DNA of 41,163 bases. It comes from Sphingobacteriales bacterium. GTDB lineage: Bacteria > Bacteroidota > Bacteroidia > Chitinophagales > Chitinophagaceae. A program made the translations under genes and the position numbers. Location of the stretch: contig SEFT01000011.1 in assembly GCA_004144175.1 (NCBI GenBank), positions 119,405 through 160,567 on the forward strand, written 5' to 3'. Each line of letters starts with the position of its first letter. Position 1 is the stretch's first letter. The notes beneath the pieces were generated by a model. The model was not told where the DNA came from, did not search any database, and saw only the letters and a program-made list of their open reading frames with translations. Below are positions 1 through 8,683 of this stretch, one piece after another.

Positions 1-70
1 ACAAATGCAGGGCCGTTACCTGTCTTTCTATAACATAGGTTGGGAAATCGTTCTGTGCGGATGCAAATCA

Positions 71-1237
71 TTATGATGCTTGAATTACCTGTTTATCTTG
101 CCTATAAATCGTGCCATAGATAAAGAGCAGGGCAAGTAGGATGGGCAGTATCTCCGGCACGGGAAGCTCCTGCACCCGGAATAGGTGTAAAAGCACTGAT
201 ATGATTATCAGTACGATAGCCACCAAGGCATACCTGCCCTTGTTGCGCTTTGCTGCTACCGACAGAAACACATTGGTAGGCAATGCCCATAGTATGTTGA
301 AGTTGTTTTGACAACCCTGATGATCCGTCGCGAACCACATAACTAATATGAGGCAGCCTAAAAGCCCGGTGACAAACAATAGCAGAAAGCTCATAACCTT
401 ACCCAATGGCAGCAATGGCTTGAAAACCAAGCCTAGAATAGTAAGTATGCCCAGACTGATAGTAAGCACCAAAGGCCAGTTGACACCCGCAGGCTTGTGC
501 TCGGAGCCGGGCACCAGTAAAACGGGTTTTGTGGTTACCGGTTTTCCATTGAGTGTAGCAGTGGTCATGCCGTCGCGCAGGTGATCGGGGAGGAACATGA
601 TGTCCTTATTGTCCATCACTTTATCGATACGGCTGCCCAGTAATATGTTGATCCCAAAGCGCTCCCAATGGGTTTTGTAGAAATAGATATTGATGATCTG
701 GCGAAAGGTCATGCGGCTATCGGCGGGGATGGTAGGCCCATACTTGAAACCCTCACCCAGCGATTTAGGAAAGGCATCGCGTATGCGGGTAGCACAGTTG
801 TCGAAGAAGAAATCGTATTTATAATAGCGGTTTTCTTCCAGGCCATTCCATTTCAGGAAGTCGTATATCTCGCGCTTTTTAGCATCGCTAATATTTAGTA
901 CCTGCTCCTGTATGCTTCTGTTGGCCTCAACGTATTCTTCTTCAAAGCGGCTGTATGAATAGAAAGACAAGTAGTAATTCAACTTACCGCGCATGAAGTT
1001 CAGTTCAAAACGTTCGTCGAAGCCATTGAAAGTGCCGTAGTTATATACTATATCGGTACCAGCCATGCTATCCGTTACCCTTATTGCTGTATGACCGAAG
1101 GTCTCCCATATTTCGTCGCCGGTACCACAGGTAAGTAGGCTGATACGCAGATGACTGTTACCCAGGCTATCCGTTTGGGCACGGAGCACAAAGGCGGCAA
1201 AAAAACAAAGGCAGAAAAGTAGCGCTCGTTTGAACAT
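71..1237 (-). CDS. DUF4105 (Lnb-like periplasmic domain) membrane protein
   Basis: A 388-residue protein with a signal peptide (residues 1-20, MFKRALLFCLCFFAAFVLRA). A periplasmic domain of about 220 residues follows, with motifs typical of the DUF4105 family: ETFGHTAIRV near the N-terminus, YNYGTF, and the FFFDNCATRIRD block with its conserved Asn-Cys. About five hydrophobic segments fill residues 255-380, so the C-terminal half lies in the inner membrane. Some DUF4105 proteins are annotated as Lnb N-terminal periplasmic domain proteins, linked to lipoprotein N-acylation; the His of GHTA and the Cys of DNC are plausible catalytic residues, but that function is inferred from the family. It stands alone, 79 bp beyond the sdhB stop in the same direction, with a terminator hairpin in between. 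Confidence 0.85.
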   Translation of the reverse strand: MFKRALLFCLCFFAAFVLRAQTDSLGNSHLRISLLTCGTGDEIWETFGHTAIRVTDSMAGTDIVYNYGTFNGFDERFELNFMRGKLNYYLSFYSYSRFEEEYVEANRSIQEQVLNISDAKKREIYDFLKWNGLEENRYYKYDFFFDNCATRIRDAFPKSLGEGFKYGPTIPADSRMTFRQIINIYFYKTHWERFGINILLGSRIDKVMDNKDIMFLPDHLRDGMTTATLNGKPVTTKPVLLVPGSEHKPAGVNWPLVLTISLGILTILGLVFKPLLPLGKVMSFLLLFVTGLLGCLILVMWFATDHQGCQNNFNILWALPTNVFLSVAAKRNKGRYALVAIVLIIISVLLHLFRVQELPVPEILPILLALLFIYGTIYRQDKQVIQAS

Positions 1238-1251
1238 AATGGCAAAATAAC

Positions 1252-1279
1252 AAAAAGGCTGCCTTATACAGACAGCCTT
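1252..1279 (-). terminator. Terminator after sdhCAB
   Basis: AAGGCTG and CAGCCTT form a 7-bp stem, followed on the minus strand by a TTTTTG tract. It lies 38-65 bp past the sdhB stop, as expected for Rho-independent termination of the sdh operon. Confidence 0.65.
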
Positions 1280-1316
1280 GTGTATGAATCAGATAAACTT
1301 AATTTTTAAAACATGA

Positions 1317-2093
1317 TTATACCGCATTCTGAGAGCCGCCGGCCATTACTGCGCCGATGTACTCACGGTTGAGGCGTGCAATGTTCTCCAGCGAAATGCC
1401 TTTCGGACATTCAGCTTCGCAGGCGCCGATGTTGGTGCAACCACCGAAACCTTCTTTGTCCATCTGCTGTACCATATTCAGGGCACGCGTCTGGCGCTCC
1501 GGCTCACCCTGCGGCAGCAATGCCAGGTGCGAAACCTTAGCCGATACGAACAGCATAGCAGAAGCGTTAGGACAAGCAGCTACGCAGGCACCGCAACCGA
1601 TACATGCAGCAGAAGCAAATGACTCATCGGCACTGTGCTTATCGATAGGCAGCGCGTTGGCGTCAACGGCATTACCTGTATTTACAGAGATGTAGCCACC
1701 TGCCTGTATGATGCGGTCGAAAGACTGACGGTCAACCACCAGGTCTTTAATAACCGGGAAGGCATTGGCACGCCAAGGCTCTACTACAATGGTATCACCA
1801 TTCTTATATTCGCGCATGTGCAGTTGGCAGGTAGTGGTATGGTGCCAAGGACCGTGTGCGCGGCCATTGATGTGCATACTACAAGCACCGCAGATACCCT
1901 CACGACAATCGTGGTCGAAAGCGATCGGCTCTTTACCCTCAGCTATCAACTGCTCGTTCAGTACATCGAACATCTCGAGGAACGACATTTCAGAAGAAAT
2001 ATCTTTTACCTGGTATGTTTCAAAGTGGCCTTGCGCTTTATGATTTTTTTGTTTCCACACTTTCAGTGTGAGATTCATTGTATAATGTTCCAT
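1317..2093 (-). CDS. sdhB: Succinate dehydrogenase/fumarate reductase iron-sulfur subunit
   Basis: A 258-residue SdhB/FrdB that passes electrons from the flavoprotein to the membrane quinone site. All cluster ligands are visible: the 2Fe-2S ligands in CREGICGAC (Cys63, 68, 71) plus Cys89, the 4Fe-4S motif [12 protein letters not shown] (Cys164, 167, 170, 174), and the third cluster in [12 protein letters not shown] (Cys219, 225, 229). It is the last gene of sdhCAB, 99 bp downstream of sdhA. The second Met, at 2078 (MNLTLKVW), is an alternative start; I kept the upstream one because a short MEHY-type leader is familiar from related proteins, from memory. Confidence 0.97.
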   Translation of the reverse strand: MEHYTMNLTLKVWKQKNHKAQGHFETYQVKDISSEMSFLEMFDVLNEQLIAEGKEPIAFDHDCREGICGACSMHINGRAHGPWHHTTTCQLHMREYKNGDTIVVEPWRANAFPVIKDLVVDRQSFDRIIQAGGYISVNTGNAVDANALPIDKHSADESFASAACIGCGACVAACPNASAMLFVSAKVSHLALLPQGEPERQTRALNMVQQMDKEGFGGCTNIGACEAECPKGISLENIARLNREYIGAVMAGGSQNAV

Positions 2094-2165
2094 AAAAACC
2101 TCCGATCCTCGAAGAGGAGTTAAGTTTTAAAGTAAATTAAAATAAGAACTATTTCTGCTCACCTG

Positions 2166-2190
2166 AAGCCCCTTTAGGGGTTTGGGGCTT
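2166..2190 (-). repeat. GC-rich hairpin between sdhA and sdhB
   Basis: AAGCCCC and GGGGCTT form a 7-bp stem around a loop that contains an extra GGGG block, just past the sdhA stop. No T-run follows on the minus strand. It could protect or attenuate the message between sdhA and sdhB, or be a copy of a short dispersed palindromic repeat. Confidence 0.5.
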
Positions 2191-2192
2191 TA

Positions 2193-4169
2193 TTATTTGT
2201 AAGAACGTGCAGTCGGGTGAACTATTTCGTAGTTCAGATCCTCTTTGTGCAGTTCAAACTGGCTTTCACCTTTGTATTCCCATGCTGCTACATATGTGAA
2301 CAAGTCATCCTGACGCATAGCCTCACCATCTTCGGTTTGGTACTCCTCGCGGAAGTGACCACCACAGCTTTCATTGCGGTTCAGTGCATCTTTACACATT
2401 AGCTCACCCAGCTCTATAAAGTCGGCAACACGGTTTGCTTTGTCCAGCTCCGGGTTAAATTCGTTGATATCGCCCGGTATACGCACATTACTCCAGAACT
2501 CTTTGCGTAGCGCCTGTATCTCTACAATAGCTTCTTTCAGTCCTTTTTCGTTACGAGCCATACCGCATTTGTCCCACATGATCTTGCCAAGGCGCTTGTG
2601 GAAGCTTTCTACGCTTTCGGTACCCTTGATGTTCATCATGCGATTGATACGATCCTGAACTTCCTTTTCAGCAGCTACGAATGCCGGATGATCGGTAGGT
2701 ATCGATTTGGTACGGATATCGTCAGCCAGGTAGTTACCCAGTGTGTATGGTATTACAAAATAACCATCAGCCAGACCTTGCATCAGTGCCGATGCACCAA
2801 GACGGTTAGCACCGTGGTCGCTGAAGTTAGCCTCACCCAGTGCATACAAGCCAGGGATAGTTGTTTGCAGTTCGTAGTCTACCCACAAGCCACCCATTGT
2901 ATAGTGTACCGCAGGGTATATACGCATAGGTATTTCGTAAGGGTTCTCTCCTGTGATCTTCTCGTACATTTCGAAAAGGTTACCATACTTCTCCTTTACT
3001 ACATCTTTACCCATTGCAGTGATCTCGGCAGCAGAAGCATTGCTCATGCCCTTCTTGTTTGCCTCGATCTTGCCATAACGTTGTATTGCTGAAGCGTAGT
3101 CGAGATAAACTGCCTGCTTAGAAGCGCCTACTCCGTAGCCTGCATCGCAACGCTCTTTAGCGGCACGGCTGGCCACGTCGCGTGGTACCAGGTTACCGAA
3201 GGCAGGGTATCTTCTTTCGAGGTAATAATCCCTTTCTTCTTCCGGTATTTCGTTCGCCTTGCGGTTATCGTTCTGTTTCTTAGGCACCCATATACGACCA
3301 TCGTTACGCAGCGACTCCGACATCAGCGTCAGTTTCGACTGGTGGTCGCCGCTCACAGGGATACATGTAGGGTGTATCTGCGTGAAGCAAGGGTTGCCAA
3401 AGAAGGCTCCTTTTTTATGTGCTTTCCACGCGGCAGTTACGTTGCTGCCCATGGCGTTTGTTGACAAATAGAATACGTTGCCGTAACCACCGCTGCACAG
3501 CAGTACTGCGTGGCCAAAATGGCGCTCCAGTTCTCCTGTTACCAGGTTACGAACGATAACGCCACGTGCTTTGCCATCGACCATTACTATCTCCAGCATT
3601 TCGTGACGTGAGTATTGGGTTACGTTACCCAGCGATACCTGGCGCTCCAGTGCCTGGTAAGCGCCTATCAGTAGCTGCTGGCCGGTTTGGCCCGCTGCAT
3701 AGAACGTACGCTGTACCTGTGTACCACCGAAAGAACGGTTGCTCAACAGCCCGCCATATTCACGTGCAAAAGGAACACCCTGTGCCACGCACTGGTCGAT
3801 GATGTTGGCGCTCACTTCGGCTAGGCGATATACGTTGCCCTCGCGGGCGCGGTAGTCACCACCTTTTACCGTATCGTAAAACAGACGGTAGGTGCTGTCA
3901 CCATCGTTTTGATAGTTCTTAGCAGCGTTGATACCACCCTGCGCAGCAATAGAGTGCGCACGGCGCGGACTATCCTGAAAGCAGAAGGTCTTCACCTTGT
4001 AGCCAAGCTCGCCAAGCGATGCAGCGGCCGAGGCACCTGCAAGACCTGTGCCTATGATTATTATTTCAAGCTGACGCTTGTTAGCCGGGTTTACCAGCTT
4101 ACAGGTAGCTTTATAGTCTTTCCATTTCGATTCTAAAGGACCTTTGGGTATTTTGGAATTTAGTGGCAT
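2193..4169 (-). CDS. sdhA: Succinate dehydrogenase/fumarate reductase flavoprotein subunit
   Basis: A 658-residue catalytic subunit that oxidises succinate to fumarate with covalently bound FAD. The dinucleotide-binding motif [20 protein letters not shown] is at about residues 37-56. The [14 protein letters not shown] block carries the FAD-attachment histidine region. [12 protein letters not shown] and the FAD/substrate motif [17 protein letters not shown] are also present. The length fits the long SdhA form of Bacteroidota and epsilonproteobacteria (B-type enzymes). It lies 33 bp after sdhC and is the middle gene of the operon. Confidence 0.98.
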   Translation of the reverse strand: MPLNSKIPKGPLESKWKDYKATCKLVNPANKRQLEIIIIGTGLAGASAAASLGELGYKVKTFCFQDSPRRAHSIAAQGGINAAKNYQNDGDSTYRLFYDTVKGGDYRAREGNVYRLAEVSANIIDQCVAQGVPFAREYGGLLSNRSFGGTQVQRTFYAAGQTGQQLLIGAYQALERQVSLGNVTQYSRHEMLEIVMVDGKARGVIVRNLVTGELERHFGHAVLLCSGGYGNVFYLSTNAMGSNVTAAWKAHKKGAFFGNPCFTQIHPTCIPVSGDHQSKLTLMSESLRNDGRIWVPKKQNDNRKANEIPEEERDYYLERRYPAFGNLVPRDVASRAAKERCDAGYGVGASKQAVYLDYASAIQRYGKIEANKKGMSNASAAEITAMGKDVVKEKYGNLFEMYEKITGENPYEIPMRIYPAVHYTMGGLWVDYELQTTIPGLYALGEANFSDHGANRLGASALMQGLADGYFVIPYTLGNYLADDIRTKSIPTDHPAFVAAEKEVQDRINRMMNIKGTESVESFHKRLGKIMWDKCGMARNEKGLKEAIVEIQALRKEFWSNVRIPGDINEFNPELDKANRVADFIELGELMCKDALNRNESCGGHFREEYQTEDGEAMRQDDLFTYVAAWEYKGESQFELHKEDLNYEIVHPTARSYK

Positions 4170-4202
4170 ATATGATAATCGAAATTATAAATGTTAGTCA
4201 GA

Positions 4203-4871
4203 TTAAGAAATCCATTCCAAATAGAATGCGATAGGCATCAAAGCAAATATCAACGGAACAATAATAGAGAATGCAATACCTATCCCCTTGATAATGCTTT
4301 TGTATTTGTTAGTGGTGAGGCCTAGCGTCTGGAAGGCACTATAAAACCCATGGATAAGGTGCCATGCAAGCGCAACACAACCAAAAACATACAGGATAAC
4401 CACCCATAGATTTTGAAACTCATCGCGCATCATTACATACAGGTCCAGTTCACCTTCGCCAAAAGTCTGTGCAGCACGGTTAGGCGCCCAAAACTTAGAT
4501 ATATGTATGATGAGGAACAGTAGAATAAGCGTGCCTAAAAGGCCCATAGAACGGCGGTACCAGGGGCTGGTAGCGCTGCCGGCCTGTACATGATAGCGTG
4601 AGGTGCGGCGAGAGCGGTTTTTGATCCACAAAGCAAGACCCTGTAAGATGTGCAGTATCAGGAATGCGAAGAGGCCGATCTCAATGGTACGGATGATCAC
4701 ATTGGTACCCATGAAGTGAGCTGCAGCCATAAAAGCCTCACCCCTGTCATCCATAAATATCTGGGCATTGATATAGCAGTGGACAATGAGGAAGAGGATA
4801 AGAAAAATGCCCGTCAGGGCCATTTGCAGCTTTTTACCAATCGACGTGTTGAAATAATTTTTCCAAGACAT
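4203..4871 (-). CDS. sdhC: Succinate dehydrogenase cytochrome b subunit
   Basis: A 222-residue membrane anchor with five hydrophobic segments, as in the single-subunit di-heme cytochrome b of B-type succinate:quinone reductases. His residues that can serve as haem ligands sit in or beside the helices (IVHCYIN, HILQGLALW, IIHISKFW, WHLIHGFYSAFQTLG). It replaces the separate SdhC/SdhD pair of E. coli, so the operon needs only three genes. It is the first gene of sdhCAB, with a good promoter 47-78 bp upstream. Confidence 0.95.
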   Translation of the reverse strand: MSWKNYFNTSIGKKLQMALTGIFLILFLIVHCYINAQIFMDDRGEAFMAAAHFMGTNVIIRTIEIGLFAFLILHILQGLALWIKNRSRRTSRYHVQAGSATSPWYRRSMGLLGTLILLFLIIHISKFWAPNRAAQTFGEGELDLYVMMRDEFQNLWVVILYVFGCVALAWHLIHGFYSAFQTLGLTTNKYKSIIKGIGIAFSIIVPLIFALMPIAFYLEWIS

Positions 4872-4917
4872 AAATACAGGAAGTATTTAATAGTATACGG
4901 TTTTGTAAAATTCCCTG

Positions 4918-4949
4918 CAAAGATAATAGCCAGTGAACGAAAACACAAT
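4918..4949 (-). promoter_or_regulatory. Promoter of sdhCAB
   Basis: On the minus strand, a -7 element TATCTTTG (4918-4925) matches the Bacteroidota consensus TAnnTTTG, with ATTG (4946-4949, one mismatch to TTTG) 20 bp upstream. The -7 box is 47 bp before the sdhC start. Confidence 0.6.
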
Positions 4950-4958
4950 GTATTTATC

Positions 4959-4982
4959 AATTAAGCGCTCAATTGCTTAATT
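4959..4982. repeat. Inverted repeat upstream of the sdh promoter
   Basis: AATTAAGC and GCTTAATT are a perfect 8-bp inverted repeat with an 8-nt spacer, located 10 bp upstream of the sdh -33 element. It is AT-rich and lacks a T-run, so it looks more like a protein-binding site than a terminator for the gene at 5061-5621. Confidence 0.35.
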
Positions 4983-5060
4983 AAACCGACGGAAAATGTG
5001 TATAAAAAACGGGAAATAAATTAAAACTAATATAAAACCGATCGAATACCAGAAGCTCGC

Positions 5061-5621
5061 CTAGCCAATACGAAGCATATGATTATCAATCATCTGGAAA
5101 AAGTGCTGGGGCTGAAACGTGCGCCAGTTAGGGTTTTCCATCATTCTTATGTATCTGTCGATGTGTGAACGCTGGAAATCATACTGGGTATGCTGCGGCA
5201 TATTTACAGAAACGATCCAGCCGCCTTCGTCTTTGATGTCATCATACCATTCCACGTAATAATCGTCGTCGCTGCTGTGGAAATTCATTACGTTTTCGGT
5301 AATGAGGATGAACTTATAAATGCCCTTAGCGGTCATTTCATCGATGATGGAGCGCTTTAGCTGCATGATGTCGTTCTCTACAGCATCATTCCACTCCCCT
5401 ATCATTTCGATGATAGCAAAGTTCAGGTCGTAGTCGACATAAAGCACCTTGAGGTACAATGTGCGCGACCCAAACTCATCCCACTGGGGGTGTATGTAGT
5501 AGTTGTAAACAGTATTGGAAAACTCAAATTCGCTGTACTCTCGGCCGTAAAAGGGAGAATTTTCATCTTCTTCAGCGGTATATAGGTGCCGCCAGTTGTA
5601 ATATGGTTCTATCTCGTGCAT
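5061..5621 (-). CDS. Hypothetical protein, soluble, acidic
   Basis: A 186-residue protein I do not recognise. It is rich in Asp, Glu, Tyr and Trp, has no signal peptide or membrane segment, and is probably cytoplasmic. The sequence alternates predicted strands and helices (for example LYLKVLYVDYDLNFAIIEMIG and GIYKFILITENVMNFHSSDDD). It lies 36 bp downstream of the rhodanese gene on the same strand and is probably the last gene of the ddl-led run. Confidence 0.8.
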   Translation of the reverse strand: MHEIEPYYNWRHLYTAEEDENSPFYGREYSEFEFSNTVYNYYIHPQWDEFGSRTLYLKVLYVDYDLNFAIIEMIGEWNDAVENDIMQLKRSIIDEMTAKGIYKFILITENVMNFHSSDDDYYVEWYDDIKDEGGWIVSVNMPQHTQYDFQRSHIDRYIRMMENPNWRTFQPQHFFQMIDNHMLRIG

Positions 5622-5657
5622 AAATCCTACCTATCTGAACTAGTGCCGTACTTACTT

Positions 5658-5978
5658 TTAATTGATCTTATCTGCGCCGTATTTCTCCTGCCATGCAAGG
5701 ATACCGCCTTTTACATTCTTAGTGTTGGTAAAGCCCAGTGTATCCAGCATCATACAGGCCTGTGTGCTGCGCATGCCCGATTTGCAGTGGACAATCACTT
5801 CTTCGTTCTTCAGGTCTTCTATCTCGTCTATCTGCATGCCCATGATAGCGCCTAGAGGTATCAGTTTGGCACCGATGTTTGCTTCGGCATACTCGTTTGG
5901 CTCTCGTACATCTATTACGTTCAGCTTTTCACCTGCTTCTGCCCTTTGTTTCAGTTCTTCTACGGTAATTTCCTGCAT
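5658..5978 (-). CDS. Single-domain rhodanese-like protein
   Basis: A 106-residue single rhodanese domain of usual length. It begins with the ITVEELKQR strand-helix unit, then VIDVREPNEY, and the active-site loop VHCKSGMRS with catalytic Cys65. GGILAWQEKY closes the fold. Such proteins accept sulfane sulfur from persulfides or thiosulfate; the true donor here is unknown. The gene starts 17 bp after the stop of the T9SS cargo gene and is probably co-transcribed with it. Confidence 0.93.
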   Translation of the reverse strand: MQEITVEELKQRAEAGEKLNVIDVREPNEYAEANIGAKLIPLGAIMGMQIDEIEDLKNEEVIVHCKSGMRSTQACMMLDTLGFTNTKNVKGGILAWQEKYGADKIN

Positions 5979-5995
5979 AACTTTTTTATAGTTCT

Positions 5996-7834
5996 TTAAT
6001 ATTTTACCAGTTTTTGAGGCGAAGCCAGTATGCCATCTGCCTTCAGGTGCATGTAGTATACACCCGGCATTAATAGCTGAATGTTTACTGCTCTATCTTC
6101 ACCCAGAGCACCCGACTGCACAACCCTGCCCTGCGTATTGGTGATCTCGTAAGTACAGCTATGATTGAAGCTATAATTAAGCTTCACAATGTCGGTAGCA
6201 GGATTCGGGTACAATCCCCAAAGTTCTTCTTTTTTTGGCACTTCCGGTACATCTGAAGCTATGATCCAGCCGATAACGGGACGTATCATAACAGCACCGC
6301 TTACAGCCGAGGGCTCCCAAAAACCACCGACATTAAAATAGGCATGGTTACCCGTGATGCGGTTAGCATCAAGCCCAAAATAGAGGCTATCACTTACGCC
6401 AGATGCCGGCTGTATGGTACCCATGAAGAATGTGCCCTTATCCAATATTACCGGGCTATCGAACTTATAGAAGTAAAAGTGATTGGTATTAAGATACCCG
6501 GGGAAAAGGAAGTTTTGCTGGAAAGCCACTACATCGGGTGCGCCATTCGAACCCAATTCGCGATAAACAGCCACCGAAAAATCTTTGTATCCCGCCATAG
6601 GTACCTGCCTTGCAAAGTATATAGCGACACCCAATAACGTATCCTTGCGGTTGAGGCGATACTCTATTGCCGTCTTGCCAGGGAGCGTAGCACCAAGCTT
6701 CAGGTAATAGCTTTTTTCGGCAGAGCCATCGTCATAGGCCAGGTAGTTCTCAAACTTCTGCTCGCGTACAATAGTGTCGTTCGAAACGGGTTCTCCCGGG
6801 CGGGCTTGAATAAAATACTTATTCTCGAATACCGCACGCTGATACTGACCACCATTAGGTATATTATTAGCGTACGTTGAATAATTGAGTGAAGCCTCTT
6901 GTCTTGGAGCTATACTAATAGGACCGCCGGTTTCGTTTGCCAGCGGCGTACCGGTCAATAGTTCAGTTGCTGTAAAATCATATTGCACGCTAGCCGGACT
7001 GTTCGAGAGGTTATTGATGGAAGCAGCATGAGCAGGAGCCAATTCACCCGACGGGTTTACCATGAACTGGTGATATGGCATGTAAGTATAATCATTCAGT
7101 ATGAAGGTCGGCTCTGAAGAGAAGGCAACATCATTGATCAGTGTGTCATACATGTTTCGACCTGCAGCCATGCGGATGTAGTCTACATTCCATACATCGT
7201 CATTAGTATTAACCGATGCCTTATTGACGAAACGAAACTGAAAATCAGCATGAAAGAAGTCAGGGTTTGTAACCGCCACCATGGCCTGCTTGAAAGGTTG
7301 TAGCTGACTACCCGGTATGGCCCAAACCTTCACCCATGCACCGGTGGTTATCTTACGCTTCATATAAACAATGAGCGAATCAGATGCTTCCGGATAAAAA
7401 CCATTGCCCTGTGGCTGGTAAAAGAAGCTGAGGTAAACGCTATCGGCAGGGCTCAGGGTGCTCAGGTCAATCACCTGCGATGTAAGACTGTCTGCATACA
7501 ACAAGTGAGTGCTGAGGACAGGATCGTAGGGTATGCCGTTCTGGTCGAGCCCGTCAAAAGTAGCTATTCCCCTGCTCACCGGCTTAATACCCATGGTGTT
7601 ATTAACATATACCTGCCTTTCTACCCAGCGGGTTGTATCGGGGTCGTCTTCATAGGTAAAGTCTTCGAAGAAGGGAAGTGTGAGTGCTGTTGTTTTAGCA
7701 TATATCGGCTTAGCAGATACATTCCTTTTGGCGCGCGCAGGGTTATAGCCAAGCGGCGCCAGCATCTCCTGCGAAAATGCAGGCAGACTAAGAAAAAAGC
7801 AAATGATATATATACAACAAATCCTTATCGGCAT
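5996..7834 (-). CDS. Secreted T9SS cargo protein with type A sorting domain
   Basis: A 612-residue extracellular protein. Residues 1-21 are a signal peptide ending near PAFSQ. The large central part is beta-rich (repeated Tyr/Asp/Asn-rich strands, PLSFFYQPQGNG-like segments) and resembles a jelly-roll or adhesin fold, but I cannot name its ligand. The last 75 residues form a type IX secretion C-terminal domain: LWGLYPNPATDIVKLNY, an ITNTQGRVVQSG strand pair, LMPGVYYMHL and a terminal basic-aromatic KLVKY. The gene starts only 4 bp after the PASTA gene stop, so the two are probably co-expressed. Confidence 0.9.
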   Translation of the reverse strand: MPIRICCIYIICFFLSLPAFSQEMLAPLGYNPARAKRNVSAKPIYAKTTALTLPFFEDFTYEDDPDTTRWVERQVYVNNTMGIKPVSRGIATFDGLDQNGIPYDPVLSTHLLYADSLTSQVIDLSTLSPADSVYLSFFYQPQGNGFYPEASDSLIVYMKRKITTGAWVKVWAIPGSQLQPFKQAMVAVTNPDFFHADFQFRFVNKASVNTNDDVWNVDYIRMAAGRNMYDTLINDVAFSSEPTFILNDYTYMPYHQFMVNPSGELAPAHAASINNLSNSPASVQYDFTATELLTGTPLANETGGPISIAPRQEASLNYSTYANNIPNGGQYQRAVFENKYFIQARPGEPVSNDTIVREQKFENYLAYDDGSAEKSYYLKLGATLPGKTAIEYRLNRKDTLLGVAIYFARQVPMAGYKDFSVAVYRELGSNGAPDVVAFQQNFLFPGYLNTNHFYFYKFDSPVILDKGTFFMGTIQPASGVSDSLYFGLDANRITGNHAYFNVGGFWEPSAVSGAVMIRPVIGWIIASDVPEVPKKEELWGLYPNPATDIVKLNYSFNHSCTYEITNTQGRVVQSGALGEDRAVNIQLLMPGVYYMHLKADGILASPQKLVKY

Positions 7835-7838
7835 GCGT

Positions 7839-8663
7839 TTACTCCTGGTCTTCTATAACGGTTGCTCCGGGGTTCCTATTGTTCTCCAACTCTTCGGCGC
7901 TGGCTTCTTGTTTTATTCTTATATCTACAATGTCCCCTTCTTTGATACGGTTAGGCGCCGATAGCTCATTGAGCGCTGTCGGTGTCTGTGCAAATACTAC
8001 CGCGCTCACAGAGTCTTGCACTTCACCTTCCCATATAGCAGTAAAGTTCAGGCCTCTGCTGTTAAGAATTGCAATGGCTTCGTCATATGTCATACCAATG
8101 ACATCGGGCACGTTAAATTCCGTATTACCAAGGCCATCGCCTATGACCAGGTCGATGCGGCTACCCTGCGGTATCAGCTGCCCCGGCCTGATGCTCTTGC
8201 CATTATAAAGTTGATCGAGCACCGCGCCTTTTGCAATATCAGGACGGTAGGTAGTGTCACCCAATACCAGCCTGCTGCTCTTGATAATCATCACCGCGCT
8301 GCGATACGATACACCCAGCATATTTGGCATTGGTGTTTTAGGCGGCTCGGCTTTGTTGATGGTCAGGAAAATAGTGCGGCCCTCTTTTACAATTGCATTT
8401 ATCTCGGGTATCTGCAACAGCACTACGTACGGCTTAGCCGCAGGCTCGTAGGTAGAGTCTACATCTATCTCGAAACCCAGCTTCTGTAGCTCGGCGGTGG
8501 CAGCATTAATATCTTTACCGGTCACATTCGGCACTTTCATTTCGTTACCATGGCGGGTAATGATACCCAGGCTTGCAAAGAAAAGTACATACAGCACGAT
8601 ACCTACCACCAGTATGATAAATAAATTGAACCTTAGCGATCCTTTTAAATCTCCTTTCTTCAT
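7839..8663 (-). CDS. PASTA-domain membrane protein
   Basis: A 274-residue protein with a short cytoplasmic N-terminus, one membrane helix (about residues 13-33, FIILVVGIVLYVLFFASLG) and three PASTA repeats outside (roughly 38-106, 110-178, 182-254). Each repeat shows the VPNVTGKD, MPNMLGVSY or VPDVIGMTY opening and a VLLQIP / VLDQLYNGK / VVFAQTP close. PASTA domains bind peptidoglycan stem peptides or muropeptides. There is no kinase or transpeptidase domain, unlike the best-known PASTA proteins. It follows ddl by 20 bp, which supports a role in cell-wall sensing or attachment. Confidence 0.93.
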   Translation of the reverse strand: MKKGDLKGSLRFNLFIILVVGIVLYVLFFASLGIITRHGNEMKVPNVTGKDINAATAELQKLGFEIDVDSTYEPAAKPYVVLLQIPEINAIVKEGRTIFLTINKAEPPKTPMPNMLGVSYRSAVMIIKSSRLVLGDTTYRPDIAKGAVLDQLYNGKSIRPGQLIPQGSRIDLVIGDGLGNTEFNVPDVIGMTYDEAIAILNSRGLNFTAIWEGEVQDSVSAVVFAQTPTALNELSAPNRIKEGDIVDIRIKQEASAEELENNRNPGATVIEDQE

Positions 8664-8683
8664 ATACTACTAATACAAGATAG

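Noticed and set aside
1-76. A plus-strand frame with protein-like end (YLSFYNIGWEIVLCGCKSL, stop at 74-76) at the left edge
   Set aside because: Only 23 residues are visible and the minus-strand frame is also open, so I cannot tell a true gene end from chance.
2598-3092. Plus-strand frame of 164 codons opposite sdhA
   Set aside because: Lies inside a highly conserved gene on the other strand and is rich in Cys, Tyr and Val as antisense frames usually are.
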